A DNA stretch of 64,000 nt from Sphingobium sp. (GTDB lineage: Bacteria; Pseudomonadota; Alphaproteobacteria; Sphingomonadales; Sphingomonadaceae): assembly GCA_017745115.1 (NCBI GenBank), contig JAGIAA010000008.1, positions 23,911-87,910 of the forward strand. Reading direction: 5' to 3'. A program made the position numbers and the translations under genes. This document shows, in pieces, positions 41,423 through 49,887 of the stretch (its first letter is position 1; each line of letters starts with the position of its first letter). Under the pieces are notes generated by a model. It was not told the DNA's origin. It worked only from the letters and a program-made list of their open reading frames with translations, and searched no databases.

Positions 41423-42409
41423 CTACTCCGGCGCGGCGGGCAGATGCTGACTCATGCAATGGAAGCTGCCGCCGCCCCGCAATAGGGCATCGGCGGGCAG
41501 GCCGACAAGGGCCCGCCCCGGGAAGAAAGGGGCGAGGGCGTCGAGCGCTGCCTGATCGTTTGGCGCGCCATATTGCGGGACGATGACCGCGCCGTTGGTG
41601 ATGGTGAAGTTCATGTAGCTGGCAGGCGCGATAAGGCCGTCGATCTCGTAGCGCCCCACCGACGGAACGAGCGCGACCTCGAGGCCGAAGGCGCGGGCGC
41701 GATCGGCGGCGTCGGCAAAGACGGCGGCGTTGGGATCATCGTCGGTCGTCGCCTTGGGAACCGCAAGAACCCCCCGGCTCACGAAGCGCGCAAGATTGTC
41801 GACATGGCCATCGGTATGGTCGTCAACGAGACCGTCCCCGAGCCACAACATGTTGCTAAGCCCAAGCGCGCCGCTCAGCAGCGTCTCGATCTGCCGCCGG
41901 TCGAGCGTCGGATTGCGATTGGGATTGAGCAGGCATTGCTCGGTGGTGACGAACAAGCCGGTGCCGTCCGTGTCGATCGCGCCGCCCTCGAAGATCAGCG
42001 GGACATGGGTGCAGGGCAGGCCGGTCGTCGCGGCGAGGCGGGCGCCGATATCCTCGTCTCCCGGCATCTCGAACTTACCGCCCCAGCCGTTGAAGTCGAA
42101 ATCGGCGAGGGCGCGGGAGCCATCCGGGCGGACGACGCCGATTGGCCCGGTGTCGCGCAGCCAGACGTCGCCGAAGGGCATGTGGATGACCTTGACGGCG
42201 GTAGAGGCGAGGGCGCGCGCGCTGGCAGAGTCCGCCTCGGTGCGTGTGATCAGCGTGGTGAGCTGGCCGTGAGCAGCAACGGCGGAGGCAAAGGCTGCAG
42301 TCTGTTCCTGGGCTTGCGGCAGTGCAGCGGGCCACTCGGCCTGATCACCGGGAAGGCCGATCCAAAGGCACTCTTGCGGTGCCCATTCGGACGGGAGGAG
42401 AGGAAGCAT
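41423..42409 (-). CDS. aguA: Agmatine deiminase
   Basis: A 328-residue peptidyl-arginine-deiminase-like enzyme that converts agmatine to N-carbamoylputrescine. Family landmarks are LLPSEWAPQECLWIGLP, the FGDVWLRDTGPIGVV substrate-binding motif, FNGWGGKF, EGGAIDTDGTG, the catalytic His in DDHTDGHVDNLARFV and the nucleophile Cys in RGGGSFHCMSQH near the C-terminus. I start at ATG 42409, directly before the conserved LPSEW segment; TTG 42475 would add 22 polar residues, and neither has a strong ribosome binding site. It leads the operon aguA - TonB-C-like - aguB - ABM. Confidence 0.93.
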   Translation of the reverse strand: MLPLLPSEWAPQECLWIGLPGDQAEWPAALPQAQEQTAAFASAVAAHGQLTTLITRTEADSASARALASTAVKVIHMPFGDVWLRDTGPIGVVRPDGSRALADFDFNGWGGKFEMPGDEDIGARLAATTGLPCTHVPLIFEGGAIDTDGTGLFVTTEQCLLNPNRNPTLDRRQIETLLSGALGLSNMLWLGDGLVDDHTDGHVDNLARFVSRGVLAVPKATTDDDPNAAVFADAADRARAFGLEVALVPSVGRYEIDGLIAPASYMNFTITNGAVIVPQYGAPNDQAALDALAPFFPGRALVGLPADALLRGGGSFHCMSQHLPAAPE

Positions 42410-42710
42410 CGGCTGGTCGGGCTCGCTTGATTCAGGAGTCGCTTCCCCTTTCAGCGGTTTGTCGGTGTCCGTCAACCGCGAGCAGCATCAGCGATCGCTC
42501 CGAATATTTAGAGGGCGGATCCGCGTCAGTTTGGATTTGACTTCCGATCGCGTCGCACAGCAAGTTGCCATCGGGAAACTTGAACGGCGGACGGCAAGGG
42601 GCGGGAAATAGAGGCACGCCTTCCAGTGGGGCTTGCAAGCGGGAGGCCGCTTGCCTAGGGAGCTGGTAAATTTGCAACGCAATTCGGACTGATGAAAGAA
42701 GAAGCTAAGA
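42410..42710. other. Intergenic region between aguA and the capsule locus
   Basis: No supported gene is seen here. The base composition drops toward AT before the first capsule-region gene at 42711, and the interval is a likely site for promoters of both divergent transcription units. An extension of aguA to TTG 42475 would take up a small part. Confidence 0.5.
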
Positions 42711-44057
42711 ATGAAAAAATTGGCGATCATAAGTTCGTACAATGAAAATTGTGGAAATGCTTCTTATACCCATGTTTTGAAGAAGGCTTTTTCGAAATAT
42801 GTTGATGTCGATGTCATAGGTCTCGATTTATTCTTACTTCAAAGTATTTCGCCTGCAGTCAGAAAAGCAGGCGATCTCCACGTTAGGCAGATCTGCGAAC
42901 GCCTCAGGGGGTATGACTACGTAAATATTCAATTTGAAGCGGGATTGTTCGGAAAGACAACTCAAGATGTATTGCGTCGTATAAAGTGGATTATCGATGC
43001 GAGTCAGGCGATAACTATAACGATGCACCGCGTTGAATCCGAAAAGGAAAGCTATTACGCGGCTGTGAAGATCGGCTTTGCGCGACGTTCATTTAAGCGT
43101 TTCAGGCAGAAGCGGAGAGCGACTAGATACACAACAATGACTGGACGTCTGGTAGAGTATTGCAAAAAGACTGCCGATAAGAAGACTGTTTTGATCAAGG
43201 TGCATACACGCAGGGACCGCCGTGCGATCGAAGTGGTTTTTCGCAATCCTCACACCTATGATTATCCGATTTGCTTTCTGACTGACGAAGAGCGAGATCA
43301 AGCATGGCAGTTGGATGGCCGAGAGGCCTTTCTTGAGCGCCACGGCTTCGAGGAGGGGAGCAAAGTCATCGGCCTGTTTGGCTATCTATCGGCCTATAAG
43401 GGCGTAGACACCGCCATCAAGGCGCTAGCTCGCTTACCCAAGGAGTACAAACTGGGCCTCTTTGGCAGCCAGCATCCGCAAAGCGTGAAGCGCAATGAGA
43501 TAGTCGATCCCTATATCGAGGACCTCATTGAGTTGATGGACGAGATCGACGGCCGCAATGTCATGAGTGAGATGGCTGAAGATTTTGCCAAATCAAAGGA
43601 CGGTTCCAAGGATTTTGCGACGGAGTTCTTTAAGCACGTCATTTTGCAGAAGGTGAAGGCCCCTGATTTCGCTGCGGTGTCCGAACGTGTCCGGTTTGTC
43701 GGGGGCTTGCCCGATCCTGAGTTCATCAAGGCGTTGCGCCTCTGCGACGTGGCGGTTCTTCCATATCTTGAGACTGGGCAGGGCATGTCAGGCGTGATTG
43801 TGCTGTCGCTGGAAGCGGGAGCGAAAATGCTCTGCGCAAATAACATTTCTTTTATGGAAACGGCTCGATATTTTCCCAATTCGTTCAGCAGTTTCGACAT
43901 CGGAAACTATGTAGAACTCGCACAGAAAATAGAGTGGGTCGTCTCCAATCGCGAAGTTGCCGATTTCAAAGAAAATCGCGACAAGGCTCGAGAGCGGTAT
44001 AATATCGATGCCAGCGTTCGGCTACAGCTAGAGAAATTTGGCTGTCAAATACAATAA
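42711..44057 (+). CDS. Glycosyltransferase, GT4-like (GT-B fold)
   Basis: A 448-residue glycosyltransferase. The C-terminal nucleotide-sugar domain is seen in VIGLFGYLSAYKGVDTAIKAL, RVRFVGGLPDPEFIKALRL and ADVAVLPY-like CDVAVLPYLETGQGMSGVIVL with the EAGAK acidic motif. The N-terminal half begins AIISSYNENCGNASY. It probably adds a sugar of the capsule repeat in the cytoplasm. The gene is more AT-rich than its neighbours, especially in the first 400 bases, which suggests horizontal acquisition. It is the first gene of the plus-strand heptose and export cluster. Donor and acceptor are unknown. Confidence 0.82.
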   Translation: MKKLAIISSYNENCGNASYTHVLKKAFSKYVDVDVIGLDLFLLQSISPAVRKAGDLHVRQICERLRGYDYVNIQFEAGLFGKTTQDVLRRIKWIIDASQAITITMHRVESEKESYYAAVKIGFARRSFKRFRQKRRATRYTTMTGRLVEYCKKTADKKTVLIKVHTRRDRRAIEVVFRNPHTYDYPICFLTDEERDQAWQLDGREAFLERHGFEEGSKVIGLFGYLSAYKGVDTAIKALARLPKEYKLGLFGSQHPQSVKRNEIVDPYIEDLIELMDEIDGRNVMSEMAEDFAKSKDGSKDFATEFFKHVILQKVKAPDFAAVSERVRFVGGLPDPEFIKALRLCDVAVLPYLETGQGMSGVIVLSLEAGAKMLCANNISFMETARYFPNSFSSFDIGNYVELAQKIEWVVSNREVADFKENRDKARERYNIDASVRLQLEKFGCQIQ

Positions 44058-44072
44058 TGCGTGGGGGCAGTT

Positions 44073-45329
44073 ATGGATCGTTCTGCGCGACAGCTGGCCG
44101 TTCTGGTCGGGGGTAAAGGCACCCGCCTGGGAGTTCTGTCACAAGCTACTCCAAAGCCACTCATGCCGATCGATGAAGGGCGGGTGTTTCTCGATTTCTT
44201 GCTGGAAGGCATGGTACGCCAAGGGATAACGCATGTCCTCATGGTGGCGGGACATTTTGGTGAGCAGATCGTATCGCGCTACGCACATAGAAACGTGTTG
44301 GGGGCCGATATCGACGTCATCGTGGAGCCGGAGCCAATGGGCACCGGTGGAGCGCTTCGCTTGGCGCGGCCGCATTTGGCAGACAACTTCTTTCTTATGA
44401 ACGGCGACACCATTTTCGACGCCAATATCCGTAAGCTCGAGGCCCGTTTGCGTGCCGACGACAGGCTTCAGGGTGTTATGGCTCTTCGTCGGGTTCCGGA
44501 TGTCGGGCGATATGGTTCTGTTGAAACGGACCAGGCGGACCGCGTTGTTAAATTCCTCGAAAAGGATCCGTCGCGTAACGGTGTCGAAGGATTGATCAAC
44601 GGCGGCATTTATGTGCTTCGAAAGGGCGTTATCGACCTTATCCCGGATCGGCCGACATCGCTCGAAACCGAAATACTTCCGGTACTTGCGAAAAACGGCG
44701 TGTTGGCGGGAATCGCGGCGGAAGGTTATTTCCTCGATATCGGCCTGCCGGAGGCGCTCGAACAAGCACGCACTGAGCTGCCGCAACGATCGCGGCCCGT
44801 GCTGTTTCTCGACCGCGATGGCGTCGTTAACGTAGATCACGGTCATGTGGGATCGATCGATCGATGGGAGTGGGCCCCGGGGGCAGTCGACCTGATCCGC
44901 GCGGCGAATGACCACGGGGTTGCCGTTGTTCTGGTCACGAACCAGGCTGGCATCGCAAAAGGTTATTATGCAGAGTGTGATGTTTGGGCGCTCCATCATC
45001 ACGTATCGATGGATTTGCATCGCCAAGGCGCCTTCATCGATGCTGTCTATTATTGCCCGGAACACGCGGATGCGGTGAGTGGTGCATATCGGGTGTCGAT
45101 ACCGATCGCCCGCAAGCCCAGTTCTGTCATGTTGTCGCGCGCTTTGCGGCAACAAAACCTCAATCCATCCCGTGCATTGCTCGTCGGTGATCAAATAAGT
45201 GACATTGAGGCGGCAAGCGCGCTGAGTATTCCGGCTCTACTTTACAAGGGCGGACGAGTCGATGATTTGGTCTTCGCTAGTAAAGAATGGGCGCGCCTGA
45301 TTGAAGCGGGCGGAGAGTTTAAGGCCTGA
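44073..45329 (+). CDS. Fused D-glycero-D-manno-heptose 1-phosphate guanylyltransferase / heptose 1,7-bisphosphate phosphatase (HddC-GmhB type)
   Basis: A 418-residue bifunctional protein. Residues 1 to about 232 form a sugar-nucleotidyltransferase: LVGGKGTRLGVLSQATPKPLMP, EPEPMGTGGALRLA, FFLMNGDTIFD and INGGIYVLRKG. The C-terminal part is a HAD phosphatase of the GmhB/HisB type: LFLDRDGVVNVDHGHVG, VVLVTNQAGIAKG, ARKPSSVM and LVGDQISDIEAA. The GmhB zinc loop is mostly lost: CPEH remains but the second pair is replaced by IPIARKP. The likely product is GDP-D-glycero-alpha-D-manno-heptose, made with the HddA kinase at 46501. ATG 44073 is chosen over GTG 44061. Other HisB-type sugar phosphates cannot be excluded. 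Confidence 0.82.
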   Translation: MDRSARQLAVLVGGKGTRLGVLSQATPKPLMPIDEGRVFLDFLLEGMVRQGITHVLMVAGHFGEQIVSRYAHRNVLGADIDVIVEPEPMGTGGALRLARPHLADNFFLMNGDTIFDANIRKLEARLRADDRLQGVMALRRVPDVGRYGSVETDQADRVVKFLEKDPSRNGVEGLINGGIYVLRKGVIDLIPDRPTSLETEILPVLAKNGVLAGIAAEGYFLDIGLPEALEQARTELPQRSRPVLFLDRDGVVNVDHGHVGSIDRWEWAPGAVDLIRAANDHGVAVVLVTNQAGIAKGYYAECDVWALHHHVSMDLHRQGAFIDAVYYCPEHADAVSGAYRVSIPIARKPSSVMLSRALRQQNLNPSRALLVGDQISDIEAASALSIPALLYKGGRVDDLVFASKEWARLIEAGGEFKA

Positions 45330-45352
45330 AAACAGCATCTGGGAGGATTCCT

Positions 45353-46468
45353 TTGTTCCGTAGCATCCAGGAGGCGCAGACTCATGCCAAGATGTGGCTG
45401 TTCGACGTGGCGGGACCTCTTTGGTCGGCCGAGGGTGTGTGCCCAGACGGCCTTTTTGCTGAACGATTGACTCTGGATGGGCAACGTGTGGAGATGCCGC
45501 GCCGCATGCGGGTCCAGGCGCGCCAGATCTACAGCTTCGCTACAATCGGCCAACTGGGTTGGTCGGGGCCGTGGCAAATGCTCGTCTCACGTGTGATCGA
45601 CCATTTAATCGATAACCGTTGCGACGACGGTACTTTCGTGCACTTATTTGGAAGTGATGGTCGTTCTGCAGATGAGCGTTCCGATCTCTATAATCAGGCG
45701 TTCGGTTTGTTTGCGTTAGCGCATGCCGCGAAAGCCCTCAATCGTTCCGATCTCCTTGATGTTGCGCAGGAGGTCACGGCTGTTCTGGAAACGAAATGGG
45801 CTAGGGCTGAAGGCGGATTTTGGGAGGGGGAAATCACACCGTGTCCGCCATTCCGACAAAATCCCCACATGCATATGTTCGAAGCATTCTTCGCGCTCTA
45901 TCAGGCGAGCGGCCGGGAAATATGGCAGGAGCGTCTGAAACGTATGGCGTTTCTTTTCCGGGAACGGTTTCACAATGCGCCTACCGGAGCTGTCACGGAA
46001 TATTTCGATCAGAACTGGTCTAGGTTGCCTGGCGACGAAGGCCGTGTCGTAGAGCCCGGCCATTGTTTTGAATGGGCTTGGTTGTTCGAAACTGAGGATA
46101 ACTCGGGGGTCGACGTTGGCGAAGCGCTCGGCAACTTTGCCCGACGTCACGGTCTCTGTCCGCGACGGGGCGTCGCGATCAACGAGATATCCCTGTCGGG
46201 AGACATCGTCGACGCCAGCGCCCGACTTTGGCCGCAGACCGAGCGGCTCAAGCACGCCGTGGTCCGCCACAAAAGACTCTGCCTGGAAGAGACGGGGCAG
46301 GAGATCATTGCCGCCTATAGCGGACTGGTCCGCTATTTTGACACCCCGTGCCCAGGCGTCTGGCGGGATCGCTGGCTGGAAGACGGGCAATGGGTCGAAG
46401 AAGACGCGCCGGCCAGTTCTTTCTATCACATTGTCTGCGGCTTGAACGAGCTGTTGGCTCTAGGCTAA
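45353..46468 (+). CDS. AGE-family aldose-ketose isomerase (mannose-6-phosphate isomerase-like)
   Basis: A 371-residue (alpha/alpha)6-barrel protein of the N-acylglucosamine 2-epimerase / YihS group. Family features are RRMRVQARQIYSFA, DLYNQAFGLFALAHAA, NPHMHMFEAFFALYQAS, the catalytic-His region VVEPGHCFEWAWLF and SSFYHIVCGL at the end. TTG 45353 is the likely start, with GGGAGG 8 nt upstream. It lies between the HddC-GmhB fusion and hddA. No gmhA (sedoheptulose-7-phosphate isomerase) is present in the window, so it may supply the aldo-keto isomerisation for the heptose or mannose branch. That substitution is inference. Confidence 0.82.
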   Translation: MFRSIQEAQTHAKMWLFDVAGPLWSAEGVCPDGLFAERLTLDGQRVEMPRRMRVQARQIYSFATIGQLGWSGPWQMLVSRVIDHLIDNRCDDGTFVHLFGSDGRSADERSDLYNQAFGLFALAHAAKALNRSDLLDVAQEVTAVLETKWARAEGGFWEGEITPCPPFRQNPHMHMFEAFFALYQASGREIWQERLKRMAFLFRERFHNAPTGAVTEYFDQNWSRLPGDEGRVVEPGHCFEWAWLFETEDNSGVDVGEALGNFARRHGLCPRRGVAINEISLSGDIVDASARLWPQTERLKHAVVRHKRLCLEETGQEIIAAYSGLVRYFDTPCPGVWRDRWLEDGQWVEEDAPASSFYHIVCGLNELLALG

Positions 46469-46500
46469 GATTTTTTGGCTATCTTTGTAGGAATAATGGA

Positions 46501-47535
46501 ATGATTATCGTCCGTTCACCTATGCGCGTGTCCTTTTTTGGGGGGGGGACGGACCATCCGACGTGGTTTCGAACCGGAGAGCAGGCCGGGGTTTTGTCTA
46601 CTACGATCGACAAGTATCTCTATGTCACGCTTCGGCGCCTGCCGCGTGTGTTCGATTTCAACTATCGCGTTTCTTGGCGCATCATCGAGGAAACCAAGTC
46701 GATTTCCGAGATCCAGCATCCAATCGTGCGCGCCGTGCTGGAAAATTATGGCGATGGTGATGGCTACGGCTATGAGGTGCTCTACAATGCGGACCTGCCG
46801 GCACAGTCGGGTCTGGGATCAAGTTCGGCATTCACGGTTGCGATGCTCAGAGCCTATCTCGGCAATCTTGGCCGTATCAGTTCTAAACAGTTTCTCGCGG
46901 CTGAGGCGATCCGTATCGAGCAGGACCTGCTCAACGAACCCGTTGGATCGCAAGATCAAATAGCAGCGGCCTATGGAGGGCTCAACCAAATCAACTTCTA
47001 TCAGGATAATAGCTTCCTGGTAGAGCCGGTGTGCATTTCCAGCGAACGAAAAGCGGCGCTCAACAAGAATCTGATCATGTTCTTTACCGGTTTTACGCGG
47101 TCTGCGAGCAAGATCGAAGGTGAAAAAGTCAAGGAAATAAAAAATAAGACGACTGAGCTCCGCGCTATTCACGAGATGGTAGTTGAAGGGCGCGATATTC
47201 TGGAAAACGAGAACCGCAATCTGAACGATTTTGGCGCGCTCCTACATCAAGGTTGGTTGCGCAAGCGTTCGCTGTCCGCGGGCGTTTCAAATGCCGGCCT
47301 CGACGCTGCCTATGAAGCAGCGCGTAACGCTGGCGCTCTCGGCGGTAAATTGCTGGGAGCGGGGGGCGGGGGCTTTCTCCTTTTCTACGTCGAACCCCAT
47401 AACCGAGCAGGCTTGAAGAAGGCACTAAAGCCGATGATCGACATGTCATTCGGTTTTGAGAACGGCGGCTCTTCGATCGTGCTTTACAATCCGGAGTTTC
47501 ACGCGAATTACGACCCGTCGCTAAGGCGGGTTTGA
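46501..47535 (+). CDS. hddA: D-glycero-D-manno-heptose 7-phosphate kinase (GHMP kinase)
   Basis: A 344-residue GHMP kinase. It begins IIVRSPMRVSFFGGGTDHP, has the ATP-binding motif LPAQSGLGSSSAFTVAML, then EPVGSQDQIAAAYGG and the C-terminal GGKLLGAGGGGFLLFY. This pattern is that of HddA, which makes heptose 1,7-bisphosphate for the GDP-heptose branch; fucokinase-type members are the main alternative. ATG 46501 has AGGA upstream. A T6G9 homopolymer run inside the GGG-TD motif could be prone to slippage. With the flanking HddC-GmhB fusion and GDP-sugar enzymes it supports a GDP-manno-heptose pathway. Confidence 0.85.
   Translation: MIIVRSPMRVSFFGGGTDHPTWFRTGEQAGVLSTTIDKYLYVTLRRLPRVFDFNYRVSWRIIEETKSISEIQHPIVRAVLENYGDGDGYGYEVLYNADLPAQSGLGSSSAFTVAMLRAYLGNLGRISSKQFLAAEAIRIEQDLLNEPVGSQDQIAAAYGGLNQINFYQDNSFLVEPVCISSERKAALNKNLIMFFTGFTRSASKIEGEKVKEIKNKTTELRAIHEMVVEGRDILENENRNLNDFGALLHQGWLRKRSLSAGVSNAGLDAAYEAARNAGALGGKLLGAGGGGFLLFYVEPHNRAGLKKALKPMIDMSFGFENGGSSIVLYNPEFHANYDPSLRRV
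46534..46548 (+). repeat. T6-G9 homopolymer tract within hddA
   Basis: Six T are followed by nine G, coding Phe-Phe-Gly-Gly-Gly near residues 12-16 of HddA. All three glycines use GGG rather than the GGC favoured elsewhere in the window. Loss or gain of one G would shift the frame at codon 16 and inactivate the kinase. Long G runs of this kind drive phase variation of capsule genes in Campylobacter. Confidence 0.85.
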
Positions 47536-47612
47536 TCCGACGATCGGGCAGCCGTAGATGCGACGCGGAAGCTCATTCGAGTTGGCCGAGATATTATTGA
47601 CGGGGCTTGTTC

Positions 47613-48557
47613 ATGGCGATTTTGGATAAAGGCGCGCGCGTTCTGGTGACTGGTGGGCGCGGACTGGTTGGAAAGGCGTTACTCGAGAGGCTCGCCCAGC
47701 TGGATGTGGAAGTTTTCGCGCCGAGCAGTAAGGAATGCGATCTAACTTCAAGCGAGCAGACTTTTGCCGCGTTCGAACAGTTTAAACCTGATCTCGTATT
47801 TCATATCGCTGCCCGAGTGTTTGGAATCATGGGCAATATGAACAACAAGGGCTTGTCGATTTACGACAATGTAGTCATCAACACTAATGTCGTTGAGGCG
47901 AGCCGGCGAGCCGGCGTGAAGAAGATCGTCGGCATGGGATCAGGTTGCGTCTATCCCTATCCACCACCATCGGAACATCTGACTGAAGACATGGTGTTCA
48001 TGGGGCCTCCGCACCACTCCGAGGATTCCTACGCGCATTCCAAGCGTCTTCTCTATGCCATGCTGGAAGCTTATCGCGAGCAATATGGTTTGAATTACGC
48101 CTTTGTCATCTCAGGTAATCTCTACGGTCCTCATGATAGTTTTGACATCGAAAATGGCCACGTGACGCCATCTCTGGTACACAAATTCTATATGGCGGCA
48201 AAGAATGGGACGGACATTCTTGCCTGGGGTACGGGTAGCGCTCGTCGTGACTTCACATATAGCAGTGATGTAGCCGAAGCGCTGATAGCGATCATGGAGC
48301 GAGGCAGCGGTGCCATTAACATGGGATCCGGCAGCGTCCATGCTATTCGCGACATCATTGAGGATTTGGCGGAGATTTCGGGCATCGGCATGGGTAGAGT
48401 AAAGTTCGACACAAGCAAGCCGGATGGTCAGGAATATCGCTATTATGATACGAGCAGGTTGTTCGACCTTGGTTTCCGGCCGAAGGTAAGCCTCAAAGAA
48501 GGTCTTGAGAAAACCTATGAATGGTTTTCGGCAAACTATGATGAGGCGCGCAAGTAA
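47613..48557 (+). CDS. NAD-dependent epimerase/reductase, GDP-L-fucose synthase-like
   Basis: A 314-residue short-chain dehydrogenase of the WcaG/GDP-fucose synthase type. It has the Rossmann start VLVTGGRGLVGKALLERL, the GFS-like GMGSGCVYPYPPPSEHL, the catalytic YAHSKRLLYAMLEAY (Tyr-x3-Lys) and ISGNLYGPHD. In this setting it would epimerise and/or reduce a 4-keto-GDP-6-deoxyhexose or -heptose made by the dehydratase at 48594. ATG 47613 is preferred to TTG 47607. GDP-fucose itself is possible, but the adjacent heptose genes argue for a GDP-heptose product. Confidence 0.83.
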   Translation: MAILDKGARVLVTGGRGLVGKALLERLAQLDVEVFAPSSKECDLTSSEQTFAAFEQFKPDLVFHIAARVFGIMGNMNNKGLSIYDNVVINTNVVEASRRAGVKKIVGMGSGCVYPYPPPSEHLTEDMVFMGPPHHSEDSYAHSKRLLYAMLEAYREQYGLNYAFVISGNLYGPHDSFDIENGHVTPSLVHKFYMAAKNGTDILAWGTGSARRDFTYSSDVAEALIAIMERGSGAINMGSGSVHAIRDIIEDLAEISGIGMGRVKFDTSKPDGQEYRYYDTSRLFDLGFRPKVSLKEGLEKTYEWFSANYDEARK

Positions 48558-48593
48558 TTCTTACCGGAAGATATAATTTAATAGGAGTTTTTA

Positions 48594-49610
48594 ATGTCTT
48601 CTAAGACAAAATGCCTGATTACGGGCATTACGGGAATGGTCGGTTCTCATCTTCTCGATTATCTTCTTGCGAACACTGATTGGGATATCTATGGTCTCGC
48701 TAGGTGGCGGAGCCCTCTAGACAATATCCAGCAGCATATCGCTCGTATCAATAGCAAGGACCGTGTGTTCCTCATCCACGGCGATCTGCGCGATACCTTA
48801 TCGCTTGATCACGCCGTGAAAGAAGTGAAGCCTGACTTCGTCTTCCACCTTGCCGCGCAGAGCTTTCCCAAGACCAGCTTCGAAGCGCCGCTCGAGACCT
48901 ATGATACCAACATCCAGGGTACGGAGCGTTTGCTCGCAGCGCTTCGACGCTACCGGCCGGACGCAGTCATTCATGTCTGCGCGTCTTCGGAAGTGTTTGG
49001 AAGGGTGCCTAAAGAGAAACTGCCGATCGACGAGGAATGCTCTTTTCACCCGGCATCACCTTACGCTATTTCCAAGGTCGGTACCGACCTGATTGGTCGT
49101 TACTATGCTGAGGCGTTCGACATGACGGTCATGACGACGCGAATGTTTACGCACACTGGCCCCCGTCGCGGGGACGTATTCGCGGAGTCGACATTTGCCA
49201 AGCAGATCGCACTGATCGAGCAGAATCGAATTCCGCCCATGGTCAAGGTCGGCAACCTCGATTCCTTGCGGACCTGGGCGGACGTACGGGACGCCGTGCG
49301 AGCCTACTACATGATGGTCACGATCAATCCTACGCCGGGGGCCTATTATAATATTGGTGGCGCACACGTCTGCTCCGTCCGCGAGACGCTCGAGACGTTG
49401 CTGTCCCTCTCCACTGTTAGCGACATCAGCGTTGAGATCGACGCAGAGCGTCTTCGTCCCATCGACGCGGATCTTCAGGTGCCGGATACCAGCAAATTCC
49501 ACAACCATACAGGCTGGAAGCCAGAGATTCCTTACGAGCAGACAATGCGTGATCTGCTTGATTATTGGCGTGAGCGGGTGAGAACACAGGGCGATTTCCT
49601 GACGCGCTGA
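48594..49610 (+). CDS. GDP-sugar 4,6-dehydratase (GMD-like)
   Basis: A 338-residue extended SDR. It has LITGITGMVGSHLLDYLL, FHLAAQSFPKTSFEAPLET, the catalytic ASSEVFGRVPKEKLPIDEE and SPYAISKVGTDLIGRYY (Tyr-x3-Lys), as in GDP-mannose 4,6-dehydratase and the GDP-heptose 4,6-dehydratases. ATG 48594 has TAGGAG upstream. The gene order kinase, guanylyltransferase, reductase, dehydratase predicts conversion of GDP-manno-heptose to a 6-deoxy-heptose for the capsule. Substrate length (hexose or heptose) cannot be decided by eye. Confidence 0.83.
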   Translation: MSSKTKCLITGITGMVGSHLLDYLLANTDWDIYGLARWRSPLDNIQQHIARINSKDRVFLIHGDLRDTLSLDHAVKEVKPDFVFHLAAQSFPKTSFEAPLETYDTNIQGTERLLAALRRYRPDAVIHVCASSEVFGRVPKEKLPIDEECSFHPASPYAISKVGTDLIGRYYAEAFDMTVMTTRMFTHTGPRRGDVFAESTFAKQIALIEQNRIPPMVKVGNLDSLRTWADVRDAVRAYYMMVTINPTPGAYYNIGGAHVCSVRETLETLLSLSTVSDISVEIDAERLRPIDADLQVPDTSKFHNHTGWKPEIPYEQTMRDLLDYWRERVRTQGDFLTR

Positions 49611-49887
49611 GATAGGGCGCAGCCTTTCCGCAGGCTGGCGTAAAGGCCGCGCCCACGACCTCTTTGCAGGTCAACGAAGCAATTGCTTGCCGCGGCTTGG
49701 CAGAAATCTTTTTTCCTTGGCGATCGAGCGGGACAGGGATTACTGAAACCGATCTCCTTCGAGGAGCATTGGCGCGCAATCGGATGCTCACAAATCGTGA
49801 TATTGCTTTTTGCGAGGCAGGTCCTGCCTGGCCCTTTTGGGGAATAGAGATGGCAAAAGTTATTTTGACGGAGAGCATGCCAAAGCC

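Noticed and set aside
49611..49887. Short open frames between the GDP-sugar dehydratase and the export lipoprotein
   Set aside because: None has a plausible start with family features; the stretch is better read as an untranslated or promoter region.
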